In this document: positions 8,198 through 15,989 of the stretch, in pieces
How the letters are laid out: every line of letters starts with the position of its first letter
Numbering within the stretch: the stretch's first letter is position 1
Made by a program: the position numbers and the translations under genes
Origin: IMCC26256 sp046081705
Lineage (GTDB): Bacteria > Actinomycetota > Acidimicrobiia > IMCC26256
Direction: 5' to 3'
Length of the DNA stretch: 28,725 bases
NCBI GenBank assembly: GCA_046081705.1
Contig: JBJTWK010000116.1
Span: 1-28,725 of the forward strand
Notes under the pieces: generated by a model
Databases searched by the model: none
What the model was told of the DNA's origin: nothing
The model's input: the letters and a program-made list of their open reading frames with translations, nothing else

Positions 8198-9994
8198 TCA
8201 GACCCGTCCCGCGTCCCGGGCCGCCTGCTCGGCGAGGTCGAGGGTCTCGCCGATGATGCGCAGGCCGCCGTCCCAGAACGCCGGGTCGGCGAGGTCGCAG
8301 TCCACGAGCCGACCGAGGTCCTCGGGGGCCATCGAGCCACCCCGGGCGAGCAGGTCGAGGTAGGCGGGGACGAACGCCTCGCCCCGCTCCTGGTAGCGCC
8401 GGTAGACGCTGAGCGCGAGCAGTTGCCCGTACGCGTAGGCGTACACGTACCCGGGCGTGTGGATGAAGTGCGGGATGTAGGACCACCAGGTCCGGTACCC
8501 CTCGGTGACCTCGACCGCCGGCCCGAGCATGGCGGTCTGGGTCGCGTGCCAGTGCTCGCCGAACTCCTCGACCGAGAGTTCGCCGTGGTCACGGTGGTGG
8601 GTGTGCACGGCGTCCTCGAAGCGGTTCATGGCGACCTGGCGGAACACCGTCGCGATCTGCCCGTCGAGGTTCTCGGCGAGGAGCGCGAGTCGGTCCGCGG
8701 GGTCGGTCGTGCCGGCGAGGATCCGACCGAAGGTGACGGTCTCGCCGAACACCGATGCGGTCTCCGCGAGGGTGAGCGGCGTGCTCTGGTGGAAGATCCC
8801 CTGCTCGCGGGCGAGGTGGGCGTGCAGCCCGTGACCGAGTTCGTGCGCGAGCGTCAGGACGTCGCGACGGGTGGAGGTCCAGTTCAGGAGCAGGAACGGG
8901 TGGACCTCGGGCACCGTGTACGCGCAGAACGCGCCGGGGCGCTTCGCCGGTCGCATGGGCGCGTCGATCCACCCCTCGTCGAAGAACCGACCCGCGACCA
9001 CGGCCAACTCGGGCGAGTACGACGCGTAGGCGTCGAGCACGAGGTCCCGGGCCTCGGTCCAGCCGAACTCGACCTCCGAGGCGGCGACCGACGCCGAGCG
9101 GTCGTGGTCGGCGAGCCGCTCGACGCCGAGCAGTCGGGCCTTGAGCGCGTACCAGCGCTGGGGGATGTCGTAGCGGGCCACGACGGCGTCGACGAGCGCC
9201 GCCACCGAGGCGTCCGAGGCCTCGTTCGAGAGGTTGCGAGACGAGATCCAGGTCGGGAAGGCGCGCAGGCGATCGGTCGTCGCCGCATCGGCGATGACCG
9301 TGTTGAACACGAACGCACGGGTCCGTAGTCCCGGCTCGAGCCCGGCGGTGATCGCCGCCGCCGCACCGGAGCGCACGGCGCGGTCCGGGCTCGACAGCCG
9401 GGAGAGCGCGAGCTCGAGGGGCACCTCGTCACCGTCGAGTTCGACCCGCGTCGCCGAGGTGAGTTCGTCGAACAGCCGACCCCACGCGCTCACCCCCGTG
9501 AGTGATCGCTGGATGTCGACCTGCTCGGCCTCCTCCCCCAACCGGTGCGGCTTCGAACTGCGCACCGTCCGGAGGTGGTGCGCGCAGAACGCGAGGCGCG
9601 GGTCGGCGAGGAGCTCCTCGGCCCGTGCGTCGTCGACCGCGATCCACTCGAGGTCGAGGAACACGAGGTCCGAGGCGAGGACGCCGCTGCGCGCCTCGAC
9701 CCGCTGCATGAGCGCACCGCGCCCGGCGTCGGCGGTGTCGACCGCGAACCGGAGCCCGGCGTAGGAACCGGCCCGCCCGATCCGGTCGTGGACCGCGGCG
9801 ACGTCGTGCATGAGCGCCGCGAGTCCGTCGGCGTCGAGGCTCCCGATGGTGCCCCGCCGTTCGACGATCCGCTCGATGAGCGCCGCCGCCTCGTCGAGCA
9901 GGGCGTCGACGCCGGCCTCCCCCCGACCGTCGACGAGCGGCTCGAGGTCCCAGGCGACGTCGCTCGCCCGCAGGTCCTGCTCGGTGATGGCCAT
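8198..9994 (-). CDS. pepF: Oligoendopeptidase F-type M3 metallopeptidase
   Basis: This is a 598-aa cytoplasmic zinc endopeptidase of the M3B family, which cleaves medium-sized peptides. The active site is HELGH (384-388) with the third ligand Glu411 in LAETASVFGE. The N-terminal helical lobe and the segment NLLNWTSTRRDV-like just before the active site fit the family, and the length matches the usual 560-610 aa. The ATG at 9994 is preceded by GAGGAG with 7-8 nt spacing, which fixes the start. The upstream helD gene stops 17 nt before this start, so helD and pepF are probably one transcript. With the peptide importer and DUF885 in the same window it may serve peptide use, but this is only proximity. 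Confidence 0.95.
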   Translation of the reverse strand: MAITEQDLRASDVAWDLEPLVDGRGEAGVDALLDEAAALIERIVERRGTIGSLDADGLAALMHDVAAVHDRIGRAGSYAGLRFAVDTADAGRGALMQRVEARSGVLASDLVFLDLEWIAVDDARAEELLADPRLAFCAHHLRTVRSSKPHRLGEEAEQVDIQRSLTGVSAWGRLFDELTSATRVELDGDEVPLELALSRLSSPDRAVRSGAAAAITAGLEPGLRTRAFVFNTVIADAATTDRLRAFPTWISSRNLSNEASDASVAALVDAVVARYDIPQRWYALKARLLGVERLADHDRSASVAASEVEFGWTEARDLVLDAYASYSPELAVVAGRFFDEGWIDAPMRPAKRPGAFCAYTVPEVHPFLLLNWTSTRRDVLTLAHELGHGLHAHLAREQGIFHQSTPLTLAETASVFGETVTFGRILAGTTDPADRLALLAENLDGQIATVFRQVAMNRFEDAVHTHHRDHGELSVEEFGEHWHATQTAMLGPAVEVTEGYRTWWSYIPHFIHTPGYVYAYAYGQLLALSVYRRYQERGEAFVPAYLDLLARGGSMAPEDLGRLVDCDLADPAFWDGGLRIIGETLDLAEQAARDAGRV

Positions 9995-10011
9995 CGGGAC
10001 TCCTCGGAGGT

Positions 10012-12342
10012 TCAGGGCGTCGTGAGCGCCTCGGGCAGCGGCCCGGCGTGCACGACGGTCAGGGTACGGGTCGCACGGCTCAGCGTGACGTAGAGCAGCC
10101 GGAGCCCGGGCACGCCGGGCTCGACGAGTCCGGTCGGTTCGACCACCACCACGTGGTCGAACTCGAGACCCTTGGCCGCGGTCGGGTCGACGACGGCGAT
10201 CGGCGCGTCGAGCACCTCGGGCACGTCGTGGAGGGCCCCGAGGTCGGCGAGTTCGGCGGCGATGGTCGCCCGCATCGTCGCCGGCGCGATCACCGCCACC
10301 GAACCGCCCCGCCCCGCGGCGGCGCGGGCCTCGGCGATGGCCGTGCCGAGCGGATCGGCGGTCCCGATGATCCGGGGGACGTCGCCGGTTACGCGAACGG
10401 CCCGGGTCGGCGCGACACCCGGGGCCACGACCGCGAGCAGCCGGTTGGCCAGCGCCATGATCTCGGCCGGCGTGCGGTAGTTCACCGTGAGCGACACGTG
10501 GGTCGGGGCCTGGCGCTGCGGGAGGAGGGCGAGCACGTCCTCCCAGCCCCGCGCCGCGCCGGGTCGGCTCGCCTGACCGAAGTCGCCGACGAGCGTGAGC
10601 GACCCGTTGGGGGCGCGACGGGCGAGCATGCGCCACTGCATCGGGGTGAGGTCCTGGGCCTCGTCGACGACGATGTGGCCGAAGGTGCGCAGCTCCGGCA
10701 CCTCGTCGCCCCCGCCCGATCCGCTGCCGCCGTGGTACCGGGCGACGACGTCGGCCGCGCTCGTGTACGCGCCCAGGCCGTGGTCGTCGATGACGCGCGT
10801 CGCGGCCGCCAGCAGCTCACGCTCCTCGGCGCTGCGTCCGCGGGACCGGCGCGGCCGGGCGAGTTCGACCGGTCCGACGAGCGCGTCGGCCTCGTCGATG
10901 AGCGCGACGTCGGCCTCCGTCCACGGCACCTCGCGCAGCGACGCGGCCCGGGGGCGGACGAGGCGGCCCGCATCCTCCGCCGACAGCACACCCTGCGCCG
11001 CGTGCTCGACGAGCGGGACGAAGGAGAGGAGGTCATGGACCAACTCGGCCCCCGACAGGACGGGCCAGCAGCGATCGAGCACTGCGCGCACCTCGGGCAG
11101 TCGGCGGAGTCGACTGCGGATCTCGGCCTCCCAGTCGGCCGGCGGCTGCTCCCCGCGGGCGAGCGCCGCGGCCACCGCGGCGTCGTGGACCGCGCCGTCG
11201 AGGTCGTCGTCGTGGTGCGCTCCGAGCACCCCGTCGTGCGCGGCGACGAGCGCGTCCTTGTAGCGGGCGAGGAGGTGGTCGAGGAGGGACCGCTCGACGG
11301 TCCGCCGCTTGCCGTTGTGCGGACCGCGGCGGCGCTGGACCCGGTCGAGGATCGCGGCGACCTTGCCCCGCCGGATCCAGAGCTCGAGACCGTCGATGCG
11401 CACGAGCGCGTCGCGGCGCGGCGGTCGTTCCCGGTCGGCGAGCGCCCGTCGCAGCACGGTCGCCATCCGGGGGTCGCCCTTGAGCGCCGCGGTCGCACTC
11501 GGCTCGACGTGGCCGGTGTCGATCGACGGCTTGAGCCCCTGGATGGTCGCGAGTTGCACCTCGTGCTCCCCGAGCGACGGGAGCACCTGCTCGATGTAGC
11601 GGAGGAAGACCGACGACGGTCCGACGACGAGCACACCGCTGTTCGCGAGGCGACGGCGGTGGGTGTAGAGGAGGTACGCGGCCCGGTGCAGCGCGACCGC
11701 GGTCTTGCCGGTGCCCGGACCGCCGGACACGACGAGGACCCCGGCGATGTCGGCCCGGACGGCCGCGTCCTGCTCGGCTTGGATGGTCGCCACGATGTCG
11801 GCCATGCGGCCGGTGCGTTCCCGCTCGAGCGCGCGGATGAGCGCCCCTTCGCCCTTCACGGTGAGGCCGAGGGCGTCGGCCCGCTCGGGGTCGAACACCT
11901 CGTCGTCGAGGCCGACGAGTTCCCGCCCGTTGCGGGTCATGAGGTGCCGACGGCGCAGGACCCCCATCGGGTCGATGGGGGTGGCCCGGTAGAACGGCTC
12001 GGCGACCGGCGCACGCCAGTCGATGACGAGCGGATCCCCGGCGTCGTCGTCGACGGCGAGCCGGCCCACGTAGAGCGGGGCACCGCCGACCTCCCGGTCG
12101 AGGCGGCCGAAGGCGAGCGGTGCCGATCCGATGTCGAGGACGGCGAGCCGGCGCTGGGTGGTCTCGACCGCGATGTCGCGTTCGAGGCGGGCCTGGTGGG
12201 TGCCGCCGCGCCCGACGTCGCCGTAGGCCTCGGCGACCCGTGTGGCCGAGCGCCGCATGCCGTCGAGGCGCGCGTAGACGCGATCGAGGAACGCCTGCTC
12301 GGCGGCGAACTCGGGGTCGCGGAGGCGGGGATCGTCGGTCAC
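10012..12342 (-). CDS. helD: HelD-type SF1 helicase-like RNA polymerase recycling factor
   Basis: This is a 776-aa UvrD/Rep-like protein with the features of HelD. An N-terminal helical arm (about 10-65) is followed by a conserved block with FGRLD, YVGR, IDWRAPVAEPFYRAT and RRRHLMTRNGRE (about 78-140). The Q motif lies near 188. Walker A is GGPGTGKT (207-214), Walker B is VVDEAQD, and later motifs are TLVGDFGQ and VNYRTP. In HelD this architecture releases stalled RNA polymerase from DNA using ATP, and actinobacterial members can affect rifampicin response. The start is a GTG at 12342 without a good Shine-Dalgarno (the preceding bases read CACCTCCC). A TAGGAT -10 lies 55-60 nt upstream. It is the first gene of a likely operon with pepF. 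Confidence 0.92.
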   Translation of the reverse strand: MTDDPRLRDPEFAAEQAFLDRVYARLDGMRRSATRVAEAYGDVGRGGTHQARLERDIAVETTQRRLAVLDIGSAPLAFGRLDREVGGAPLYVGRLAVDDDAGDPLVIDWRAPVAEPFYRATPIDPMGVLRRRHLMTRNGRELVGLDDEVFDPERADALGLTVKGEGALIRALERERTGRMADIVATIQAEQDAAVRADIAGVLVVSGGPGTGKTAVALHRAAYLLYTHRRRLANSGVLVVGPSSVFLRYIEQVLPSLGEHEVQLATIQGLKPSIDTGHVEPSATAALKGDPRMATVLRRALADRERPPRRDALVRIDGLELWIRRGKVAAILDRVQRRRGPHNGKRRTVERSLLDHLLARYKDALVAAHDGVLGAHHDDDLDGAVHDAAVAAALARGEQPPADWEAEIRSRLRRLPEVRAVLDRCWPVLSGAELVHDLLSFVPLVEHAAQGVLSAEDAGRLVRPRAASLREVPWTEADVALIDEADALVGPVELARPRRSRGRSAEERELLAAATRVIDDHGLGAYTSAADVVARYHGGSGSGGGDEVPELRTFGHIVVDEAQDLTPMQWRMLARRAPNGSLTLVGDFGQASRPGAARGWEDVLALLPQRQAPTHVSLTVNYRTPAEIMALANRLLAVVAPGVAPTRAVRVTGDVPRIIGTADPLGTAIAEARAAAGRGGSVAVIAPATMRATIAAELADLGALHDVPEVLDAPIAVVDPTAAKGLEFDHVVVVEPTGLVEPGVPGLRLLYVTLSRATRTLTVVHAGPLPEALTTP

Positions 12343-12396
12343 GGGAGGTGGTCGCTGCTCGTCGGATCGGCCCCGTTCGGAATCGGGGAACCTCTC

Positions 12397-12402
12397 ATCC
12401 TA
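12397..12402 (-). promoter_or_regulatory. Probable -10 element of helD-pepF
   Basis: TAGGAT on the minus strand. Transcription would start near 12390 and give a leader of about 48 nt. The leader holds a small stem (CCCCG and CGGGG, 12371-12388). The 110-nt gap between helD and the phosphatase stop holds nothing else that I can identify. Confidence 0.45.
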
Positions 12403-12451
12403 GGGCCGGGCCCGGCGCCGTTCCAAGGGCGACCATCCGCCCGATCGGACC

Positions 12452-13054
12452 TCAGATCTGCTTCGGCGTGGTGATCTCGACCTCGCCCGGGTCGAGCAGC
12501 ACGACCCGCTCCCCCACGGCGAGCCGACCGGCCCCGTCGAGGTGGAACTCGACGCCGCCGAGGTTGGAGAGCTGCCCGGCGCTCACGTCGAGCGCCCGCT
12601 CGACCGCCCGGATCACCCCGCTGTGGCTCACCACGAGCAGCCGGCCCGCACGGCCGGCGAGCTCGGTGAGGACCTCGATGCCCCGGGCGGCGACCACGTC
12701 GTCCGGCTCGAACCCGGCGGGCCGCCGGTGCTCGGCGAGCCAGCCGGGCCAGCCCGCCTCGATCTCGTCCCGGGTGAGGCCCTCCCACTCGCCGGCGTCC
12801 CGCTCGGCCAACCGGGGGTCGACCCGGACCACGAGCCCCAGGTGCTCGGCGACGATCTCGGCCGTGCGACGGGCGCGCGCGAGGTCCGAGGTCCACACCT
12901 CGTCGATCGGACCGACGTGGAGCGCGGCGTCGGCGGCCTGCCGCTCGCCGAGGTCGGTGAGGGCCGGGTCGGCCCGGCCCTGCCAGCGGCCCGCGGCGTT
13001 CCAGGTCGACTGCCCGTGGCGCACCACGAGCAAGGACGCGCCGGGTGCGTTCAC
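12452..13054 (-). CDS. Histidine phosphatase family protein (phosphoglycerate-mutase-like)
   Basis: This is a 200-aa branch-1 histidine phosphatase. The catalytic motif is VVRHGQSTWN with His13 as the nucleophile, ERDAGEWEG supplies the acid residue, and the second histidine is in VVSHSGVIRA. The length is typical of cofactor-type phosphoglycerate mutase relatives, alpha-ribazole phosphatases and broad-specificity phosphatases, which cannot be separated by eye. The GTG at 13054 overlaps the stop of the upstream TnpB-like gene as GTGA. That coupling is the strongest evidence for the start, and it implies that both proteins are made together. No signal peptide is visible; the protein should be cytoplasmic. 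Confidence 0.9.
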   Translation of the reverse strand: MNAPGASLLVVRHGQSTWNAAGRWQGRADPALTDLGERQAADAALHVGPIDEVWTSDLARARRTAEIVAEHLGLVVRVDPRLAERDAGEWEGLTRDEIEAGWPGWLAEHRRPAGFEPDDVVAARGIEVLTELAGRAGRLLVVSHSGVIRAVERALDVSAGQLSNLGGVEFHLDGAGRLAVGERVVLLDPGEVEITTPKQI

Positions 13055-13512
13055 TCGTCGTCGGTCGCGGCGGCGTCGACGAGTTCGAACTCGCCGTTGC
13101 GGAACACGAGGTTCACGGCACGACCGTCGAGCGGATGCCTGAGCTCGCCGCGGGAGCGGTCCTGGTAGACCCGGATGGTCCGTCGACCCGCCGAGGTCGG
13201 CAGGCTCACCCGATCGGTGCCGGACCACTTCACGGCGCCGGGCGGCAGGGTGACCGACTGGTACGTGCCGAACTTCTGCCGGGTGAGCGAGGCGGCGACC
13301 CGGTCGGTGCCGGGGGCGTTGTACGCCGTCGGCATCTTGAACCGCTCGAGCTCCTCCTTCACGATCGAGCGCAGTCCCGGGCCCGAGCGGATCCCCTCGT
13401 CGAGGGCGCGCACCCGCGCCGCGTTGCACGCCTTGTTGAGGCGCTCGAGGGTCGCGGCGAGCAGCGCGTGCTGGTCGCCGTCGGGGATGAGGCGGGCGGA
13501 CGTCGTCGGCAT
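13051..13512 (-). CDS. Stand-alone TnpB (IS605 OrfB) N-terminal-domain-like protein, no RuvC nuclease
   Basis: This 153-aa protein resembles the N-terminal half of IS200/IS605 TnpB proteins. Shared features are an opening strand with TSARLIPDGDQ and a helix with TLERLNKACN (21-30). Then come ALDEG, LRSIVKEELERF (47-58) and a lysine/arginine stretch (RVAASLTRQK). Last is the beta-rich end with GTDRVSLPTSAGRRTIRV and VNLVFRNGEFEL (133-144). In full TnpB proteins the RuvC-I segment begins just after this point; here the protein stops with an acidic DDE tail. No RuvC or zinc-ribbon remnant follows, because the next gene starts inside the stop codon. The ATG at 13512 aligns with usual TnpB starts; a TTG at 13554 is less likely. 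It could be a domesticated nucleic-acid-binding protein. Function is unknown, and the homology rests on pattern recognition, not a search. Confidence 0.75.
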   Translation of the reverse strand: MPTTSARLIPDGDQHALLAATLERLNKACNAARVRALDEGIRSGPGLRSIVKEELERFKMPTAYNAPGTDRVAASLTRQKFGTYQSVTLPPGAVKWSGTDRVSLPTSAGRRTIRVYQDRSRGELRHPLDGRAVNLVFRNGEFELVDAAATDDE

Positions 13513-13584
13513 AGGGGACCAGAGATGCTGCCCGATCCGCACGGCCCGGGCCAACCGATTCCGGCGGGGCAGGCTCCGGGCGGC

Positions 13585-14580
13585 TCAGCGGGTCCAGACG
13601 ACCTTGCCCGTGGTGCCCCGTGACGCGAGCCGTTCGAGCGCGGCCGGGACGTCCTCGAGCCCGATCGTCTCCGAGATCTGCGGCCGGATCGCACCCCGCC
13701 CGTGGAGGTCGACGAGTTCGGCGTGGATCGCGTGCACCCGGTCCGGGTCCTTGACGTTGTAGAGGCCCCAGTGCACCCCCACGACCGAGTAGTTCTTGAC
13801 GAGCGCGTGGTTCGCCGGCGCCTCCGGGATGCGCCCGCTCGTGAACCCGATGACGAGCAGCCGCCCCTCGAATGCGATGCACCGGCGCGAGCGGTCGAAG
13901 GTGTCACCCCCGACCGGGTCGAAGATCACGTCGGCCCCCGCGCCGTCCGTCGCGGCCTTCACCACCTCGACGAAGTCCTCGGCCCGGTAGTCGATGGCGA
14001 GTTCGGCGCCGAGCCCGCGGACGATCGCACACTTCTCGGGTCCCCCCGCGGTCGCCAGCACGCGCGCGCCGGCCGCCAGCCCGAGTTGGATCGCGGCCGA
14101 CCCGACCCCACCGGCCCCGGCGTGGACGAGGAGGGTCTCGCCCGGCCGGATGCCGGCGCGACGGTGGAGTGCGAGGTGGCCCGTCTGGTAGGTCACGTGG
14201 AGCGCCGCCGCCTCGGCGTCGGGCATCGGATCCGGGATCGGGAACACCTGCGAGGCCCGGGCGAGGGTCACCTCGGTGAACCCGCCCGGCCCGAAGTCGG
14301 GCACCGCGATGACCCGCCGACCGAGGAGTCCCGGATCGACGCCGTCGCCGAGCGCGGTCACCGTGCCGGCGACCTCGGCCCCGGGCGTGAACGGGAGCGG
14401 CGGCCGGACCTGGTACCCGCCCCGGCAGATGAGCACGTCCGGGAAGTTGAGGGCCCCGGCGGCCACCTCGATCCGGACCCCGCCCGGACCGGGCTCGGGC
14501 TCCGGGATGGTCTCGAGCCGGAGGACCGTGCCGGGCTCGCCGAGTTCGTGGACCCGCAGGGCCCGCACCATGGTCGCCAT
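13585..14580 (-). CDS. Quinone oxidoreductase-like MDR family protein
   Basis: This is a 331-aa medium-chain dehydrogenase/reductase of the zinc-free NADPH:quinone reductase group. The N-terminal GroES-like domain contains ALNFPDVLICRGGYQ (about 43-57) and PGAEVAGTV (66-74). The nucleotide-binding motif AGAGGVG (154-160) follows VHA, and the enzyme lacks the zinc-ligand cysteines of alcohol dehydrogenases. Three ATGs compete (14589, 14580, 14571). The sequence TACGAT at 14593-14588 is a good -10, and its expected transcription start falls on the ATG at 14580, so I chose this start and infer leaderless translation. Likely substrates are quinones or small enones; the specific one is unknown. 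The stop lies 72 nt before the TnpB-like gene. Confidence 0.92.
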   Translation of the reverse strand: MATMVRALRVHELGEPGTVLRLETIPEPEPGPGGVRIEVAAGALNFPDVLICRGGYQVRPPLPFTPGAEVAGTVTALGDGVDPGLLGRRVIAVPDFGPGGFTEVTLARASQVFPIPDPMPDAEAAALHVTYQTGHLALHRRAGIRPGETLLVHAGAGGVGSAAIQLGLAAGARVLATAGGPEKCAIVRGLGAELAIDYRAEDFVEVVKAATDGAGADVIFDPVGGDTFDRSRRCIAFEGRLLVIGFTSGRIPEAPANHALVKNYSVVGVHWGLYNVKDPDRVHAIHAELVDLHGRGAIRPQISETIGLEDVPAALERLASRGTTGKVVWTR

Positions 14581-14587
14581 GGCTCGC

Positions 14588-14593
14588 ATCGTA
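14588..14593 (-). promoter_or_regulatory. -10 element of a leaderless promoter (quinone reductase)
   Basis: TACGAT on the minus strand, 7 nt before the ATG at 14580. The spacing places the transcription start at the start codon itself. It faces the divergent response-regulator promoter about 95 nt away. Confidence 0.55.
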
Positions 14594-14684
14594 TGGGCCG
14601 GGTGCGGCGGCCCGCCCCAGGGTCGCCCCGCGCCACGAGTCTGGAACTTCTCAGCAGGAGGTCCAGATCGGCTCCGCGCTCGCC

Positions 14685-14690
14685 TAGTGT
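14685..14690 (+). promoter_or_regulatory. -10 element of a leaderless promoter (response regulator)
   Basis: TAGTGT on the plus strand, 8 nt before the ATG at 14699. There is no room for a Shine-Dalgarno in such a short leader. No clear -35 is visible. Confidence 0.55.
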
Positions 14691-14698
14691 GCTCGGCC

Positions 14699-15397
14699 AT
14701 GAGCGAGGCGAACCCGACGGCGCTCGTCGTCGACGACTCCCCCGAGATCCTCCAACTCGTCGCCAGCGCCCTGCGCCGCGACGGCTTCGACGTCCGGGAG
14801 GCCGGCACCGGGGATCAGGCCCTGGCCCTGGCCCGGGAGGTCGAGCCCGACCTCGTCGTGCTCGACCTCATGATGCCCGGCATCGACGGCATCGAGACCT
14901 GCCGCCGCCTCCGGGAGTTCTCGCGGGCCTACGTCATCATGCTCACGGCGCGGGCCGACGAGGCCGACAAGCTCGTCGGGCTGGCGATCGGGGCCGACGA
15001 CTACGTCACCAAGCCCTTCTCGCCCCGGGAGCTCGTCGCCCGCGCCCGAGCGATGCTGCGCCGCCCCCGCGGCGCCGAGCGCGAGACGGGGACCCGCACC
15101 TTCGACGGCCTCAGCATCAATGTGAGCACCCGCGAGGTCCGGGTCGGCGACACGCTCATCGATCTCACCCGCACCGAGTTCGACCTCCTCGAGGTGCTCA
15201 CGGGGACGCCCCGCGCCGTGCTGACCCGCACCGCGCTCGTGCAACGGATCTGGGGCGACGACTGGTTCGGCGACGACCACGTGCTCGACGTCCACATGTC
15301 GTCGTTGCGCCGCAAGCTCGGCGACGACCCGAAGGAGCCGCGCTACGTGCACACCGTGCGCGGCGTCGGCTACCGGTTCGTGGGCGAGCCGGCCTGA
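14699..15397 (+). CDS. OmpR/PhoB-type response regulator
   Basis: This is a 232-aa DNA-binding response regulator. The receiver domain (about 6-120) has the acidic pair Asp12/Asp13, phospho-acceptor Asp56 in VVLDLMMP, Thr83 and Lys105 in TKPF. The C-terminal winged-helix domain (about 135-230) has LTRTEFDLLEVL, the recognition helix VLDVHMSSLRRKL and the final wing VRGVGYRFV. All phosphorylation residues are intact. No sensor kinase gene is adjacent on either side: the divergent neighbour is a quinone reductase and the next gene is an NTF2-like protein, so it is an orphan within this window. Its targets are unknown. The start is set by a TAGTGT -10 8 nt upstream. Confidence 0.95.
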   Translation: MSEANPTALVVDDSPEILQLVASALRRDGFDVREAGTGDQALALAREVEPDLVVLDLMMPGIDGIETCRRLREFSRAYVIMLTARADEADKLVGLAIGADDYVTKPFSPRELVARARAMLRRPRGAERETGTRTFDGLSINVSTREVRVGDTLIDLTRTEFDLLEVLTGTPRAVLTRTALVQRIWGDDWFGDDHVLDVHMSSLRRKLGDDPKEPRYVHTVRGVGYRFVGEPA

Positions 15398-15405
15398 TCC
15401 GCGCC

Positions 15406-15411
15406 TAGCCT
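15406..15411 (+). promoter_or_regulatory. Probable -10 element of the NTF2-like gene
   Basis: TAGCCT lies 8 nt after the response regulator stop and about 45 nt before the NTF2-like start. The short leader ends in a G-rich Shine-Dalgarno (GGGGGG). Confidence 0.45.
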
Positions 15412-15456
15412 CCTGCGAGCGCCGGCGCGGCCCGGCCCGAGACCCGCGGGGGGACC

Positions 15457-15909
15457 ATGGGGTACAGCCGGAGCGAGATGGAGGCGGCGTTCCGCCACTT
15501 CAACGAGACCGCCGCGCACGGCGGGGCCACCGGCGACTGGGTCCCGTGGTCCGAGTGCTTCACCGAGGACGCCACTTACTACGAGCACCACTACGGCCGG
15601 TTCACCGGGCGCGCTGCGATCCTCGAGTGGATCACGTCCACGATGGCCGAGTTCCCGAACAACGAGATGACCGAGTTCCCCGCCGAGTGGACGATGATCG
15701 ACGAGGAGCGGGGATGGTTGCTGTGCGCCATCTGGAACCGCTTCAAGCCGCTCGGCGACGGTGAGGTGTACCAGGAGATCAACTGGACGATGCTCCACTA
15801 CGCCGGGAACGGGCAGTGGTCCTACGAGGAGGACATCTACAACCCGAGCGAGTTCGGGGTGATGGTGGGCCGGTACCTCAGGGCCCGGCGGGCCGCCGGG
15901 ATCGAGTGA
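15457..15909 (+). CDS. NTF2-like / SnoaL-like fold protein
   Basis: This is a 150-aa protein with the typical NTF2-like layout. N-terminal helices include EAAFRHFNETAA. The conserved WVPWSECFTEDATYYEHHYG (about 28-47) is followed by FTGRAAILEWI and a curved sheet ending in LHYAGNGQWSYEEDIYNP. Members of this superfamily are small cytoplasmic enzymes (isomerases, cyclases, hydrolases) or binding proteins that work on hydrophobic ligands in a cone-shaped pocket. The substrate here is unknown. The ATG at 15457 follows a G-rich ribosome-binding site. It lies before a zinc alcohol dehydrogenase, with its own promoter between them, so co-regulation is possible but not shown. Confidence 0.85.
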   Translation: MGYSRSEMEAAFRHFNETAAHGGATGDWVPWSECFTEDATYYEHHYGRFTGRAAILEWITSTMAEFPNNEMTEFPAEWTMIDEERGWLLCAIWNRFKPLGDGEVYQEINWTMLHYAGNGQWSYEEDIYNPSEFGVMVGRYLRARRAAGIE

Positions 15910-15929
15910 CCCGCACGCGTCCCCGGGGC

Positions 15930-15935
15930 TAGGTT
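15930..15935 (+). promoter_or_regulatory. Probable -10 element of the alcohol dehydrogenase operon
   Basis: TAGGTT on the plus strand. It would give a leader of roughly 50 nt with a small stem-loop (CGGGC TTC GCCCG, 15960-15972) and a GAGGGGG ribosome-binding site before the ATG at 15990. The stem ends shortly before the ribosome-binding site. Confidence 0.45.
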
Positions 15936-15989
15936 CGGGCCCACCACGGGGCCCTCGAGCGGGCTTCGCCCGACACGAGGGGGACCCAC

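Noticed and set aside
9995..10636. Extension of the pepF frame upstream into helD
   Set aside because: It is an antiphase reading of helD with low-complexity composition; the ATG at 9994 has a clear ribosome-binding site.
10048..12474. Long plus-strand open frame opposite helD (about 800 codons)
   Set aside because: It is a shadow typical of GC-rich DNA: low-complexity, no recognised motif, and fully antisense to a well-supported gene.
13051..13512. The TnpB-like gene as a functional IS200/IS605 insertion sequence
   Set aside because: No RuvC or zinc-ribbon part, no tnpA, and no IS end hairpins were found; the downstream gene overlaps its stop codon.
13513..13554. A TTG start at 13554 for the TnpB-like protein
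   Set aside because: It adds 14 residues that do not fit the TnpB start, while the ATG at 13512 aligns well and needs no rare start codon.
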